64,000 nucleotides of DNA from Sisyra terminalis (GCA_958496175.1 OY292276.1:34368449-34432448); one strand, 5' to 3'. Positions 37,601-48,960 are shown, counted from the stretch's first letter. Notes: a model not told the origin generated them from the letters alone. Numbers and translations: made by a program.

Positions 37601-40600
37601 CGCCAAATTATGCAAAATAAGAAGTCTTGTGGGAAGCGGCCTTTAGCCATATGCACGCTATTATAGTACAGTGCACAAATTTGAAATTTGTTCGAGTTAA
37701 AATAAATCAAAAAACATTACCTAAAGTTATATCGATACATCGATGATTTCAAATTTAAGACATCGATTGTAAATATTGATGTTTTTTGACATAAAAATCG
37801 ATGTTTCAAAAGGATCGAAATAAATAGATTAAATTTCCATTCTTTGAATGTCCTTTCCTCGACCAAAACTAGTTTTTACAACCGAATCCAAAATCAAATT
37901 TCGATTCTTCTCTTAGCTTCGACCGAAACCAAATGTCCAATTCAGATGAATCTTTTATGGTTTATTTTTTTCAAATTTTCCTTAATGAAAAATATCCTGT
38001 TGTAAATGAAAACATGCTCATCAATATTAAGGGTTTTGTTTTTTGGAATAAAAGCACGTATTTAATAAGTTTATAATATGCATAAGTCTCTACTATAGCA
38101 ATTGCTGCTGATGGTTTTGCAAAAAATAACAAATTAGATAGTTTTGGCAGATTTTTTGTTGAAACCGAAACTCCAATTTAACTCCATAACCAAAAATTTG
38201 GTTGAATACTATTCGAAACGTTTTGTTATTTCTCAGTAGATAAAAGCTGTTTTCTTTATGTTCTCCTTTTTCTGTTTTCCTTTCCTTTTGTATCTTGTTG
38301 TAAATGTTTACTAGACACAACCCTATTTATGTGAAAATAAAATAAATAAAAACTTAATGGCTAATTTTGGTCAAAATTATACAAAGTTTGCCGTGGACTA
38401 CATACGAATGTATGAAAGTTCAAGTTATCTTAAGAAGACCTTTATTTTTTAGAAACTGTGAACCCTTTAAGACCTATTTTAAGATAATAATAAATTCAGT
38501 ATGAATTATAATACATTATCATAATTTCAAATATTTTCAGAACCAATAAATGATGAACCTTACGACAACACATGTGTGCTATGTCCTGAAGAACGAGTTC
38601 TTATAGCAAATAAACGGCATGAAAAAGTATTAATGCTTGAACCGAAATTAAAGTTTTGCAATGACCAGTTTGTTGACAAGGTAATTTCTGAAAACAGCAG
38701 CATATTGTTTCATTTCAATATTTTGGAATATTTTTAGAATTACCGATTTAAAGCTAGCTTGGGAGTCAGACCTGGAACTTTATTAGCAGAAGGAACTCAC
38801 ATCACAATTGGAGAAATTTACTACAAAAACCAGCCCTTAAAAGTGTGCCATCTGAAAACTAGTGTAGTAGTGCAAAGTTGTGACGATTTAAGTTTTCGTG
38901 TACCTGACTATTTAAATTTCAACTGCGACCATGGCAATTTGTGGGGATCTCAATGTACTTTTACGTGTGAAAATTCAAATTTACGTTTACGAGGATTTAA
39001 TCAAATGATTTGCAACGATAATTTAAAGTGGGAAGGAGCTTTTCCAAGTTGCGAAAAAGGTAGAAAATTATTTTATCATTTGTTGGGCTATTTTATTTTT
39101 AAAAATATCATTTCAGTTACTACGTCTTGTGCGATGCCACCACCACCGGAAAATGGAAAAATTTTATGCAACACACCTCACGATTATGAGAGAAATAAAA
39201 AAACAGGTTTGTGTTTTTGATAAATTGTACGGTAACTCTTCTATTTTCCAATAGAGAGCGTTAAATTTCGAAAAAAGGAACTGATTTAAAAAAATTTAAT
39301 ATGAATAAAATAATAGTAATAAATAATAATAAACTAAAATTAATTTTACGAATTAAGAAAAAATAAATATTTGTTTGATCAACATTACCTACCTCAAATA
39401 AAATAAATATGAAAGTTAAATTATTGCACGTTTGTTTTGAGATATCAAAATTAGCCAAGATATATAGTGAAAATCACGGACAGCATTTTATAACGCTTTG
39501 ACCATTTGGAACCTCATTGATTAACCTTTGGTAATGTCTACTATTTTCAAAATTTTTGGAAGCAATGGAGAAGTATAAATACTTTGCAATGGTTACTTAG
39601 GATTGGAATGGTTGAAACGAGATCGTGCATAGCAGGATGGCGAACTCTTCAACTACTACGAATTAATCATGTTTACTGTATACATCCTCGAGAATTCAGT
39701 TATGTACTAGGTGTGTAAATATGAAACCGATTTTTTTTCTGAAAAAGAAGCTTTCATTATTTCTACAGAAAAAAACTTATTTTATTCATAATAATCCCCT
39801 CTATTAAATACACATTTTTTTCCACCTTTTTGGCAAATTGTGATTACCATATCCAAAAAATTATTCACTTTTTGAGCAAAACCCGTCATCAAGCTATTTT
39901 TGTAGATCTTCGTAAGATATCTAGTTCTGCTCATCAAATGTATGTTCTGCTATCAACGCAAATAAGTAATAATCTGAAGGAGCAAAACCTGGGGAGTGTC
40001 ACATGCGAAAGTATTTCCAAACTGAATTCCTCAATCATATCCATCACTATTTTTCTGTATAGCCAAGGAAATAATCATTCAGCAAGTTAACTTTGTATTG
40101 TCTATTTTAATATTCTGGTCGTTTACCCGCCAAAATTTGATTCAAATTTACTATTGGAAGTTGTTGTTGCGTTTGACAATCATTCTCATCCAACACCTCT
40201 TACAATTCGATGCCTTCAAACTTTTTCAGGGTCTTCCATCTCTTTCATCCTTCACGTTGATATTACCATTTTCATATTTTTACAATCCCTTAAAACTAAG
40301 AGATTTTCTAAGAGTATGCGTAATGTAAGCTTCGACTGGGAACCGATGTGATTCTACAGTAGTTTTTGTTAAAATGGTTATAGAAACTCAATGCTGTCGG
40401 CACAGTGTGCTTTTTAGGCACAAAACTCGTTATTTTCAATGCTGATAAAAATGATGAAGTTGTATTTAATTTACTATTTTACAAATTGAAAACTTTCTCA
40501 GATATTAAAACCAATAAGCTGTCTTAAAAACATGGTTTGACAAACCATTTTTTGGTAGCCAGCACCACTTATTGGTAAATTCCAGTTTCATATTTACACA

Positions 40601-41899
40601 TTTAGTAAATGGAATTTTGTACGTTTTGTGAATCCTGGCATATTAAAAAACAGAGATGTGTAAAATAGTTTAAAAAATGTATTTGAACACAAAATGCAAT
40701 TATGTACTATATATATTTCCTATTTCAAATACAAAATATTTTTCATTTTATATGCAAAATACGTACTTCCAAAATACTCTAAATAAATTAATAAAACACT
40801 TTTAGTTTTTAATTTCTTTTATTTTATTAAATTTTTATCTAAACAAAGAATCAATTATTATTATTCTTAATCTCATTTCCAGTATCCTTTTTTTATTTTT
40901 AAAACAATGCTTTAATTAACTTTAATACCATATAGCCGCGCAAATCATAGTATTCATACTATACTCACTATATTCTTTCTTACACGGACGTCACAAAGTC
41001 GTACATCAAACTTTTTTTTTTGAATTAGTGGTCTAAAAACAGAACAATACAAAACAGTTCACTTCATTCTGGTCAGTATTGGTTTTAGATGCCATTGCGA
41101 TTAAAAAAAAACTTTTCTTTACCACACTAATGATTGCTAATGATGTTCAAAACTTTTATCAAAAAGTATTTTTCAAATACAAAATAATTTTCAAAAGTTT
41201 TTTAAATAAAATACAAAATGTTTTTCTAAATAAATTATTTAAATACAAAATGGAAATATGTATTTTGTATTTCAAATACTACTATTTTGAAAATGCCTCA
41301 TCTCTGTAAAAAAAGACTCGAAAAAGTAAATTTTGAAAATTAATAAGAAATTATTAAAATTTAATTATGAATGGTAATTAATTAGAACTTTGCAAGATTA
41401 AATTAGTCTGCGTAATGTTCCATTGTTACACAACGTTTAAGCAACAAAATTAGTCGATGAGGTAGCAAATAACCGTTGCAAATTTTGTCTAAGATATTGC
41501 AGAAATACTTGTTTTAAAGAAACGTTGCAAAGTTCTATATATCATCCAAACTAACCAGACTTGGAAATGTCTTAATAATATTAAATAAACTTCTTGATGC
41601 ATAAAAAAGTTTACTACTATATTATTAAAGTTTTTTTTTTTTTTTTGAGAAATGCGAATATATTGTTAGTTTAGTTTTGAATCTGTAATTTTTATTGCAT
41701 AATTTTTATTATTATTTTTCAAGGTGTAAGTCTTCCGGAACGCACACGTTGTCATGTCAAGTGCCACCGAGGATACAGAATTGTTCCAAGAAAAGCAATT
41801 GTTTCATGCCGTAATGGAGAATGGATAGGATATTTCAATTCTACATGTGAAATACACAAACGATCAGGACGTCGATCTATTCAAAAACTATTTCCGTAA
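25557..41899 (+). CDS. Secreted HYR-sushi-sushi protein, six exons
   Basis: The exons are 25557-25626, 31756-32046, 38541-38680, 38738-39059, 39117-39206 and 41724-41899. Every junction is GT-AG and the phases (1,1,0,1,1) agree, giving 1089 bases and 362 residues. Residues 1-23 form a signal peptide. Residues 24-121 are a Thr/Asn/Lys-rich linker without cysteines. Residues 128-215 resemble an HYR domain, with C132, C135, C160, C204 and the late block RPGTLLAEGTHITIGEIYY. Sushi 1 spans C215-C272 with Trp265 before the last Cys and an extra pair C230/C240. Sushi 2 spans C279-C346 with Trp338 and an extra pair C292/C314. The tail after C346 is short and basic. HYR plus sushi domains occur together in SRPX-like and other extracellular adhesion or synaptic-matrix proteins. 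I cannot name an ortholog. The role is inferred to be extracellular protein binding. Confidence 0.9.
26191..26780 (+). repeat. Dispersed repeat beginning CTGACC..TGCGACTTCGTCTG, copy 1
   Basis: The opening block CCTGCGACTTCGTCTG recurs at 60613 (CTTGCGACTTCGTCTG). A second CGTCTGCGTGACATATATGT lies at about 26744. Such openings are common in insect genomes at the ends of non-LTR elements. The extent is approximate. Confidence 0.45.
28156..28316 (-). mobile_element. tRNA-derived SINE, copy c (best-preserved head)
   Basis: The minus strand reads GTTTACTGGTGGCCGAGTGG, TCGAGGTGACTGCTCC, then GGTTCGATTCTTGTATCAAG. The box A (TGGCCGAGTGG) and box B (GGTTCGATTC) are intact and separated as in a class II (Ser/Leu) tRNA. 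The body and tail match the other copies. Confidence 0.8.
29955..30130 (-). mobile_element. tRNA-derived SINE, copy d
   Basis: Minus-strand head TGGCCGAGTGGTTAAGGTGG, then GGTTTGATTCCCATATCAAT as box B, then the shared body AAAATTTTCAATATTTCTCGA and a tail ending in the complement of TTTTTTGTCGTTG. Lies in intron 1 of the sushi-domain gene. Confidence 0.75.
31756..32046 (+). CDS. Sushi-domain gene, exon 2 (linker)
   Basis: Acceptor TTTTATAG, donor GTAAGA, 291 bases, phase 1 at both ends. It encodes residues 24-120, hydrophilic and cysteine-free. An open frame continues upstream into the intron by chance. Confidence 0.85.
32556..32823. mobile_element. MITE with TGTATGACTAGAGTGA inverted ends
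   Basis: TGTATGACTAGAGTGA at 32556-32571 is repeated inverted as TCACTCTAGTCATACA at 32808-32823. TA dinucleotides at 32558 and 32820 could be the target duplication of a Tc1/mariner-type insertion. There is no coding capacity. Confidence 0.75.
34378..34560 (-). mobile_element. Mariner transposase C-terminal remnant (minus)
   Basis: The minus strand encodes, with stops, a peptide resembling VYECAIMLLPERRQ and IGQYII. This is the FYERGI..LPERWQKV...NG.YI end of mariner transposases. It is inverted relative to the copy at 34700-34900. Confidence 0.6.
34700..34900 (+). mobile_element. Mariner transposase C-terminal remnant (plus)
   Basis: The frame near 34796-34850 reads FYEREIMLPERWQKVLDNI and then a stop, the conserved C-terminus of mariner transposases. 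Together with 34378-34560 it forms an imperfect inverted pair separated by about 140 bp. Confidence 0.65.
37255..37810. repeat. ATCGATG-rich repeat clusters
   Basis: ATCGATGTTT and its relatives occur repeatedly at 37264-37310 and again at 37730-37810, on both strands, flanking a GC-richer middle (37380-37660). The pattern resembles subterminal repeats of hAT-like MITEs. Exact ends were not found. Confidence 0.45.
38541..38680 (+). CDS. Sushi-domain gene, exon 3 (first half of HYR-like domain)
   Basis: Acceptor ATTTTCAG, donor GTAATT, phase 1 in and 0 out. It encodes C132, C135 and C160. The following intron (38681-38737) is only 57 bases. Confidence 0.88.
38738..39059 (+). CDS. Sushi-domain gene, exon 4 (HYR end and sushi 1)
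   Basis: Acceptor ATTTTTAG, donor GTAGAA. It encodes the second half of the HYR-like domain and all six cysteines of sushi 1 (C215-C272). Confidence 0.9.
39117..39206 (+). CDS. Sushi-domain gene, exon 5 (start of sushi 2)
   Basis: Acceptor TTTCAG, donor GTTTGT. It encodes C279, the PPPPENGK stretch and C292. The 57-base intron before it (39060-39116) has no in-frame stop. Confidence 0.88.
39707..40605 (-). mobile_element. Internally deleted mariner element
   Basis: The terminal inverted repeats CTAGGTGTGTAAATATGAAA (left) and CTAAATGTGTAAATATGAAA (right, inverted) are flanked by TA on both sides (39705-39706, 40606-40607). On the minus strand the right half encodes, with frameshifts, a mariner N-terminal region (NGNINVKDERDGRP, then a DEND.QTQQQL helix-turn-helix-like block). 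The left half encodes a C-terminal region (SDYYLF-like, Y.DL.K..., F..KVNNFLD, LPKRWKK-like). The catalytic middle is missing, which explains the 899-bp length against about 1.3 kb for full elements. Confidence 0.8.
40651..41306. mobile_element. hAT-type MITE
   Basis: The ends CAGAGATG and CATCTCTG are inverted. Inside, blocks of the type TATTTGAAATACAAAATA are repeated on both strands. The flanks TTAAAAAA and TAAAAAAA form an 8-bp duplication with one mismatch. The open frame at 41079-41309 is an artefact of these repeats. Confidence 0.75.
41631..41647. repeat. Poly-T tract
   Basis: A run of about 17 T residues, 77 bases upstream of the exon 6 acceptor. Confidence 0.8.
41724..41899 (+). CDS. 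Sushi-domain gene, exon 6 (end of sushi 2, stop)
   Basis: Acceptor TTTTTCAAG, phase 1. It encodes C314, C318, C333, Trp338 and C346, then a basic 16-residue tail and TAA at 41897-41899. AATAAA follows at 42128. Confidence 0.9.
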
Positions 41900-42127
41900 T
41901 ATAGTCAATAATTAAAACAAACACTGTTTTTTATAATTCATTTTTGTATGGAAATTTAAATTAAATGATATTTTGATGTCTGAGATATTTTTTCTACTTA
42001 ATCTTGGTGGAAAGAACTAATGATGACTATATTTATTCAACAATAGGTACATTTGTGCAATAATACAAAATGTTATACTAATTCTTTCCTTACATTTAAA
42101 TAGTTAAAAAATGTCTTTTTTCATAAC

Positions 42128-42133
42128 AATAAA
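42128..42133 (+). terminator. Candidate polyadenylation signal of the sushi-domain gene
   Basis: AATAAA, 229 bases after the stop codon. Confidence 0.5.
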
Positions 42134-44249
42134 AAGTTTTATTTTTCTTTTCGCTAATGAAAATGTTTGTAACTTAAGAACGGTTATTTGAACTTATTCT
42201 CATAACTTCTTAATCTATTTGAAATAAGATTGAAAAATGTATAAACATTTATTTGTAGTGTTCACTATCTGTTAAAGTGACATTTAAAAAGCAATTACAA
42301 CATACAAAATGTTAAAACTACATCTGGTTTTTAAATCTAAGGTTAATGAGTATTTAATCAAAAAATTGTACTTGCTTGAATGTGACTTCATGGTTAGCTT
42401 TAAAATTTTTTTAAAAAATATTATACAGTTTCGGGATTTTAACCCGTGAATATATAGACCATATTCTTAAGACAGTGGCAAAAGTACTGAGAAGTAAAGC
42501 TTTTGGGCCCCAGCTTTAGAGGGCTCTTTTTAATTATTTTTTACATTGGCGCAGTTTTGAAATAAAAAAAACCTTTTTGCATTTTTTTAAATGGAAGATT
42601 ATTCTGCAGAAGTAATGAATGATTAAGTTATTTCTTTGTTGAAAAATTTAATTTAGAAATTTAAAATTTCGTTGCTCAGGGATACGACAGTGCTAATATA
42701 ATGAAGGGGGTATATAATTGATTGCAACAAAAAATGAAAAAAACCATCCAAATGTTGAATATAAGTATGTGTAATTGCCTAACTTCCTTACTGGTTTTCC
42801 CAAATTTTCCAGATAATATTATCGCAATTTTTTAGAACTGCCTTTTAAAATATCAATTTTTAGACAATTCTGCCTTTTCGATTGGCTAAAATCAGATGAA
42901 GTTTACAAAGCATCTATCGTTAAACATACATTTTTGACTAAGACTTTTAGAGTTTTATGGAAAATCCAGGAAAATTCGTAAAAAAGTAGCTGGAATTTTT
43001 AATCCTAAATATGTACTTTTCTTAACTTCGGGAAATGTAATTAAATATCCGTCGATTCATACGTAAATGGGACTAACTTTGATGAATACCTTATTTAACG
43101 ATGAAAAAATAGCAAAATTGGACTATTTTTTGGAAAATGGCGAAAATATCGATTTTTGAACTTTTCTTTTCGGTCGGTTAAAAAAATAATATTTTTTGGA
43201 GGAATTATATGGTTTCAAACATATTTAATCTTATAACTAACTATAATTAACAGTGTAACCGTCTAACGTTACAGCTCAATCGATAACTGCTTTTTTGTAT
43301 AAAATTTGGGATCGACTAATAATAAAAATTAACGATAAAACTTTTTTTATTATATCCTATATATTGTTAAAAAACTTATCTGGTTGTTTTGTATAATATT
43401 TAAAGTTAATTGGGAACCGTAGTTGGGAATAATAATTAATTTATCTAGTAGGCCTCAAAAATAAAAAACTTAAATTACACTTTTCTGAATTCTCAAAATG
43501 CAAGATTTAAAAGTTTTGAATTATTTTATCTAAAATATGTCGTTTAAAGTAATAATTAAATACAAAACCTTCCTTTCCTACGATAACTTCTTTGATTTAA
43601 ATCCTCGGATATGATGTTTTAGATTATTATGTTCATTAATCATGAATTTTTAAATAATCATTGCCAGAAACTACTGATCCTATCTGATTATAAATTTTTG
43701 TTATAGAGAGAAAAACTATAACTGACAAAAACCATCATTGAAAAAAACAAAAGGATTAAAAATAATACGAATAGAATGATCACTTTGATTCTTAATATTA
43801 CTGTTTAATTCTTATATTGCGTCAATAGAAAATATTGGCGACATATTACTATGCCTTGCATCCAAAGTTGTATTTATCAACTACTAAACAATAAAACAAT
43901 AAATTGATTAAATACGGAAAATTATTCAAATTTATTTAAATAACCCATTAAGAAAAAGAAAATACATTAAAAAGAAATACCCATTGTTGTATGAGATGAG
44001 AAAGTAAGAAAAAAGATGTTTTTCAATACAAGTAATGCTTACTTAGAGTGATTAAGCCTTCAATATTTTAATGAGAACTGCGTGAACATTTAAATAGTAT
44101 GCATCTTTTTCCAATAATTCTATTATATGTTTACAATTGTCGTTTGCAACAGTTGAATTTTGTTAGAAAAGTTGGTAGTGTGAGTTTTTATTTTATCTCT
44201 CATCATTTTATCTTAACATCGATTTACGTTATTTTTTTCCGTTTCAGCC
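42134..44249. other. Intergenic stretch
   Basis: No gene, RNA or repeat recognised. Confidence 0.45.
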
Positions 44250-44440
44250 AAAAATATTAGGCTTCTGGATAACTTTTCTTCTATTTTACGGAATACTTAT
44301 GAATGTTTGGAAAAACTTTTACTCAGATCATTTAAAAAATAAAAGACACTGCGCGGCTTATCCAAAAAGAAAAAAAAACCCTCAACAATCCTCGTTCTTA
44401 ATGACGAATTTTCCCTATCCGTATAAACGATTTTCCACGG
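44250..44440 (+). mobile_element. Possible Penelope-like C-terminal remnant
   Basis: One frame reads KNPQQSSFLMTNFPYPYKRF near 44375-44435. This resembles KNLIQPLFLTTNFSQQIPYE-like sequence after the GIY-YIG remnant at 48763-48960. It lies just before the palindromic repeat 44510-44886. Similarity is judged by eye only. Confidence 0.35.
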
Positions 44441-44509
44441 TTTTCTCGGAGTAGATAAATATAAAAATTAGTTATGGTTAAATATCAAACCCTTGGTGAA
44501 AACAGATTA

Positions 44510-44886
44510 ATACAAATTCTCAGAGGATTATGATCAAAATAAGCAGTTAAAACTTGATTTTTGCTCGCGACGTTTCGACCCCTTTATTGAGCCTTCCTCA
44601 GGCGTTCATAAACAATCGCTTTAACTTTATCAACAATAATCCTTATTATGATTCATTTTTAAAGATACGGTTCAGTGGATAAAAATTACTTTCACTTAAA
44701 ATTTCAATAAAAATTAATTACAAATTAAGTAAAAATGATACTATTTTAAACCCAACCGTTTCAACATAGTGTCATTTTTAACCAATTTTTAAATATTTTT
44801 TATTGACATTTAATGTATCTTGGAAGTTTTATTATTGCTTTTATCGACTGAACCGAATCTTTAAAAATGAATCATGACAAGGATTC
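44510..44886. repeat. Truncated copy of the 5157-5644 palindromic repeat
   Basis: Starts ATACAAATTCTCAGAGG and continues with AAGCAGTTAAAACTTGATTT, CGCGACGTTTCGACC and GAGCCTTCCTCAGGCGTTCA, as at 5157. It then turns back with an inverted GAACCG..TCTTTAAAAATGAATCATGACAAGGAT block and stops before the second copy of the motif. Confidence 0.85.
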
Positions 44887-47800
44887 CTAATTTAGTTTGC
44901 AAGTCATCAACGATCCCCTATTTTCACATCCTTAGAAAATGATTTGACTTTTCTTATTTAACTTCAATGTATATCCTATTGATTAAAAAAAAAGTTACTT
45001 AAATGGGATAACCGAATGAAAAGTGCTTACTGGTCATACGTACAAAAAACAGTTTTGAACTGAAATTGAGAATCTTCTTTTTATGTCAGTTAATAACATA
45101 TTTTTTTTTATTTTCATAAATAATTTTTATAAAAGTCAAATTCTTAAATTCAGATTATAAAGTAGCCACTTGGCAGATCGAAGCTCTATTAATTGTTTCG
45201 ACATCTTCAACAATCTGTTGCATAAGTATAAATTTCTAAACGTTTTCACTGGCGACTATTTTTACTGAACAATTGAAGATTAATTTGAATGATTGAAAAG
45301 TAGAAAGGCTATACTTTATGTTACATTTCATCTCAATTGGCTTCTAATAGTTTTCTATATAAGAAGGTTAATTGTACCTTCTTTACCTACCTACCTACCT
45401 ACCTATCTTATTGGAATAATGACCATAATGATAAATTTAAAGAATTTCATAACCAATCAACTCTAAAAACTCATCTTAAGACAAGAAATTAAAAAAAACA
45501 TTTTATTAAGGTCAATGAATTGTTTTTGTAAATTTAATTGTATATGTAAAGGTCTAGCGAAATGTGCAATATGTGCATCATAAAATTTTTTAAATAAAAT
45601 ACGAAATAAGACTATTCTTAAACGATCAAATTCTCTTTTAGATAAAAAAAATTATATACGACAGAGATAGTTTGGAATACACTGAGTGGACTGAGGCATA
45701 TTTCTCTTTGTTTATTAACAATCATCCATTCATAGATACACCTGTATTATATTAACTCTGATGACATCATCGCGGTCTATTCTACCTCCTAAGAACTGAG
45801 TTAAACTTGTAGTTGTGGTAGAAGTGGTTACGATCATTTGCGGAGATTTCAAACACAAAGTCTTGGAGAGCGTCGAGTGACCATCGAGGCTCTTGGTTTT
45901 TCTTCTTGTTTTGTTTGAAGATATTTATTAAAATTTCATTGAACATATTTTGAAGAAATCCAATATGTGAAGTTGCATCAAGTGAATAAATATAACATTA
46001 AAATTTTGTTTTTCGTTTAACATAACTCTTTTGTTGAATACAATTCGTTTGTGTATTTTACTGAAGGAAATTGAAAGTTGTTACCATATTATATTGATTG
46101 TTTAAATTTACAAATCTAAAATGGGAGTGTAGTGAAATCATTTGGAAAAATAAACAGTATTGCTTTGCAATATTAATCGGTAATGACATATATAGGTATT
46201 AATAATATTTATTTTAAAATTAAGTAATTTTCATTCATCAATATTAATTTCAAGGGAAATAACTAGAAGAATGCATTAGTTATAAGAAATATGTTAGGTA
46301 ACATCAAATTTACCTTATAGTTCACTGGAATCCTCGATTCACTGATATTTTTTAACTCTATGTTTCGCTTTATATTTGAAATATATATTGAGACTAGTTC
46401 CTATTAAGATCAAGAACCAATTTCTCATATAAATATATTTTTTTTGAAACTAACCATTCAATGAAATTATAAATCTTCAATTGATAAGTTAAGCAGTAAA
46501 AATATTAAACTACAATCGTTTATTTAATGTAAAAATGTTTGTATTTATTGACACAGGTGTTAAATCAAAGATTTTTTTTAATTGAAATTAGTTTCAATGG
46601 AATTATAATAACTTAAAAATAGCTTGCCAACCTTGAGATGAAACATTTAACATTTAAGTGTAGGCCTTCTGTGACATGATTATGTAATTTATGAATCAAG
46701 TGTTTATGGAAGAATACGTGTTGCATTGAAAAACTGTACAACAATTAATAAATATTTACAAAGTACGGCTTATAAAATTGTTGAAATATAATTTATAGTT
46801 ATTGTTGAAACTACAAATTACACTTTAAAAAATCACATTTTCATCATTTTTTAACAAGATTTACAAAACATTTCAAAACAGACCAACAGTTTACGACAAC
46901 TAACAACACTTGCAATATAAAGTTTGTAAATGCATATCTACATACATACAGTTGTAGGAATGAGAATAATCTAAGTCAATGAACCGAAATGAAACGAACT
47001 CAAATATTTGTACATTATTTGATTTATTTGAAAAGATACTGTTATAATTATAACGTTCAACAAATTATAATTTCAATATAAATATATCGTTATTTTAGAT
47101 TTTCAGTCTAGACTGGCGTGTTATTAAATGGGAATGATTGAAAGATAATTCTTTAACACGAAAGAGTATTTCAGTTTTCTTGTTAGTCTAATTTATTGAA
47201 TGGAGTTATTGACAAAATATTTAGAGACTTATGAGATCTTAAAACGTAAACAAAAGCTGCTTGATTACTGAATTCTACATTAATGTCCTGAAACTTTGAA
47301 TAAGATCATATAAATATTGAATACTATAAAATAATAATAAAACTAATCTTCAACACTAATTTTAAATATTAACTCTACTGCATTTACTATAAGTACTCTT
47401 TTTGGAAAATATGTTTACTTTAGTATGGCTTTTATATGTAAGGATATGTTTCATATACATAAGTCATTATTAAAGCACAAATTTCCGTTAGTGTAAGTAC
47501 CTTCAAGCTCCAAAGAGTGTATACCTTAACTTGTTAAAACCGTTATTATATATTCCAAAAGATTGATCATTAATGTATGAAAAAGTTTCAAAACAAACAA
47601 ACTAAAATTCGTATACCTAACATTAATATTTAAGGGTGGCATAAAAAATAACTCGTTTTTTTCAGTCATTATGATAAATGTTTGTTGATTTAACATTTTC
47701 TAATAGCACTCCTCGAAAACAGCACAAAAATAAAAAAAATTAAAGTTGGCTCAAAAGTTTTTAATTTCCAAAATTTGTTAAGTTAAAATTTGTTTTCTTT

Positions 47801-48762
47801 TTCGGCTCGGTAAAATTTTTCTTTGAAAAAAAAAGAATAAATAAGCAAGCCTTTATGATGTAATATGTACTCATACTAATTACTAATTAGATAAGTTTGG
47901 GCTGAAACTGAAACGTTTTTGTAATCCAGGACCCTTAATGAAGTTGCAATAGGCACGAACGTCGCCAATTTGGAAAATTAAAAACATCTAATTGTAGAAG
48001 TAGATCTTAAACAACATAAGTTTTCTTCTTTAACCATTTAAAAAGCATTTAAAAAATTAAAAAAAAATATAATCTACCATTAAAAAGGAATATTTTTCGT
48101 TAAAAATTTCTAACACTAACTTTTTTTTCTGTAAAAATTTTTACTACACCGAAAAAAAACTAAAATTTGTCTATGTTTGGAATTTTAAAAAATTATGAGG
48201 TGTTTTTAATTTTTTTTAATTTGATTTTTGCAGAAGGCTTTTTAATTATATTCAATTAATATATTTCAGTAAGAGACTCGATTTTTTGGGCTATCCTACT
48301 ATTTATAGATACTTGTACCCTCCTTGTATCCAGATAAAGTAAAATAATAGAAAATTCTCAAACAAAAGAAAAGAAAAATTTACAAAAGATTATATTTAAT
48401 TCAACCCTGTTTTATTTTGGTGTGCACTTACACGTTTAATAGTTTTAATATATTTTTATACTTTAACGAAAATTTTTCCTTACTATATACATTGTCATGT
48501 TAAAGGTACAAGCATAATAATAAGAATTGTATAAAAAACTCAGCACACCTTTAAAAACTGACAATTAATAATAGTTCACTTCGACTGTATAAACCAGATA
48601 GAATACATTAAAATGTTTCTATTATACGAATAACTAACTTCCGAAAGAAAAATAATATAACATTGTATTTTTGGCAAATAACAACACTCTTTAAATTCTC
48701 AAATTGAGGAAAGACAACTAAATCACACTGGAAAATAAAAATAAATATCGTTTATCTCAAAA
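44887..48762. other. Intergenic stretch
   Basis: Contains a short (CTAC)n run at 45385-45401 and a GC-richer patch at 45755-45900, listed separately. No coding exon recognised. Confidence 0.4.
45755..45900. promoter_or_regulatory. GC-richer island, possible promoter or 5' non-coding exon
   Basis: About 145 bp with clearly higher GC than its surroundings. It includes GATGACATCATCGCGG, a CRE/AP-1-like site, and several CG dinucleotides in the following 130 bp. The two-TM gene at 58687 starts after a splice acceptor at 58639, so it needs an upstream leader exon; this is the most exon-like patch in the preceding 16 kb. The link is inference only. Confidence 0.2.
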
Positions 48763-48960
48763 ATTTCATATTGGCCGAGCTGGTGGATCTTTTGGGACTA
48801 GATGCAAGAAGCATGCATCCAAAAAACCTGGTTCAACAACTTCAAATTTTACGAAACATCTACATGATGAAAATCATAAATGCATAAGTTTTGAAATAAA
48901 TATTAAATCTTTACATATTTGCCAGAAAAAATAATTTATAAACACCTTGGAAGAATTTTA
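48763..48960 (+). mobile_element. Penelope-like element, GIY-YIG endonuclease remnant
   Basis: The frame reads HIGRAGGSFGTRCKKHASKK, then TSNFTKHLHDENHKC, then SLHICQKK, a stop, and INTLEEF. This is the YIGRT.RSF..R..EH......SNF..HL...NH....I..LHI..KG..LN.LE series of the GIY-YIG domain in Penelope-like retroelements. Stops interrupt it and no reverse-transcriptase portion is seen upstream, so it is a 3' fragment. Confidence 0.75.

Larger units (their letters stand above)
32047..38540 (+). other. Intron 2 of the sushi-domain gene (6.5 kb)
   Basis: Donor GTAAGA, acceptor ATTTTCAG. It carries a Tc1/mariner-type MITE (32556), a pair of mariner C-terminal remnants (34378-34900) and ATCGATG-rich repeats (37255-37810). 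No further exon was recognised. Confidence 0.8.
39207..41723 (+). other. Intron 5 of the sushi-domain gene (2.5 kb)
   Basis: Donor GTTTGT, acceptor TTTTTCAAG. It contains a deleted mariner (39707-40605) and, 45 bp further on, a hAT MITE (40651-41306). Confidence 0.85.

Noticed and set aside
40098..40351. Overlapping open frames in the sushi-gene intron 5
   Set aside because: They lie on the strand opposite to the mariner coding remnant and have no domain.
41079..41309. Open frame at the right end of the hAT MITE
   Set aside because: Built from the AAATACAAAAT subterminal repeats; not a protein gene.
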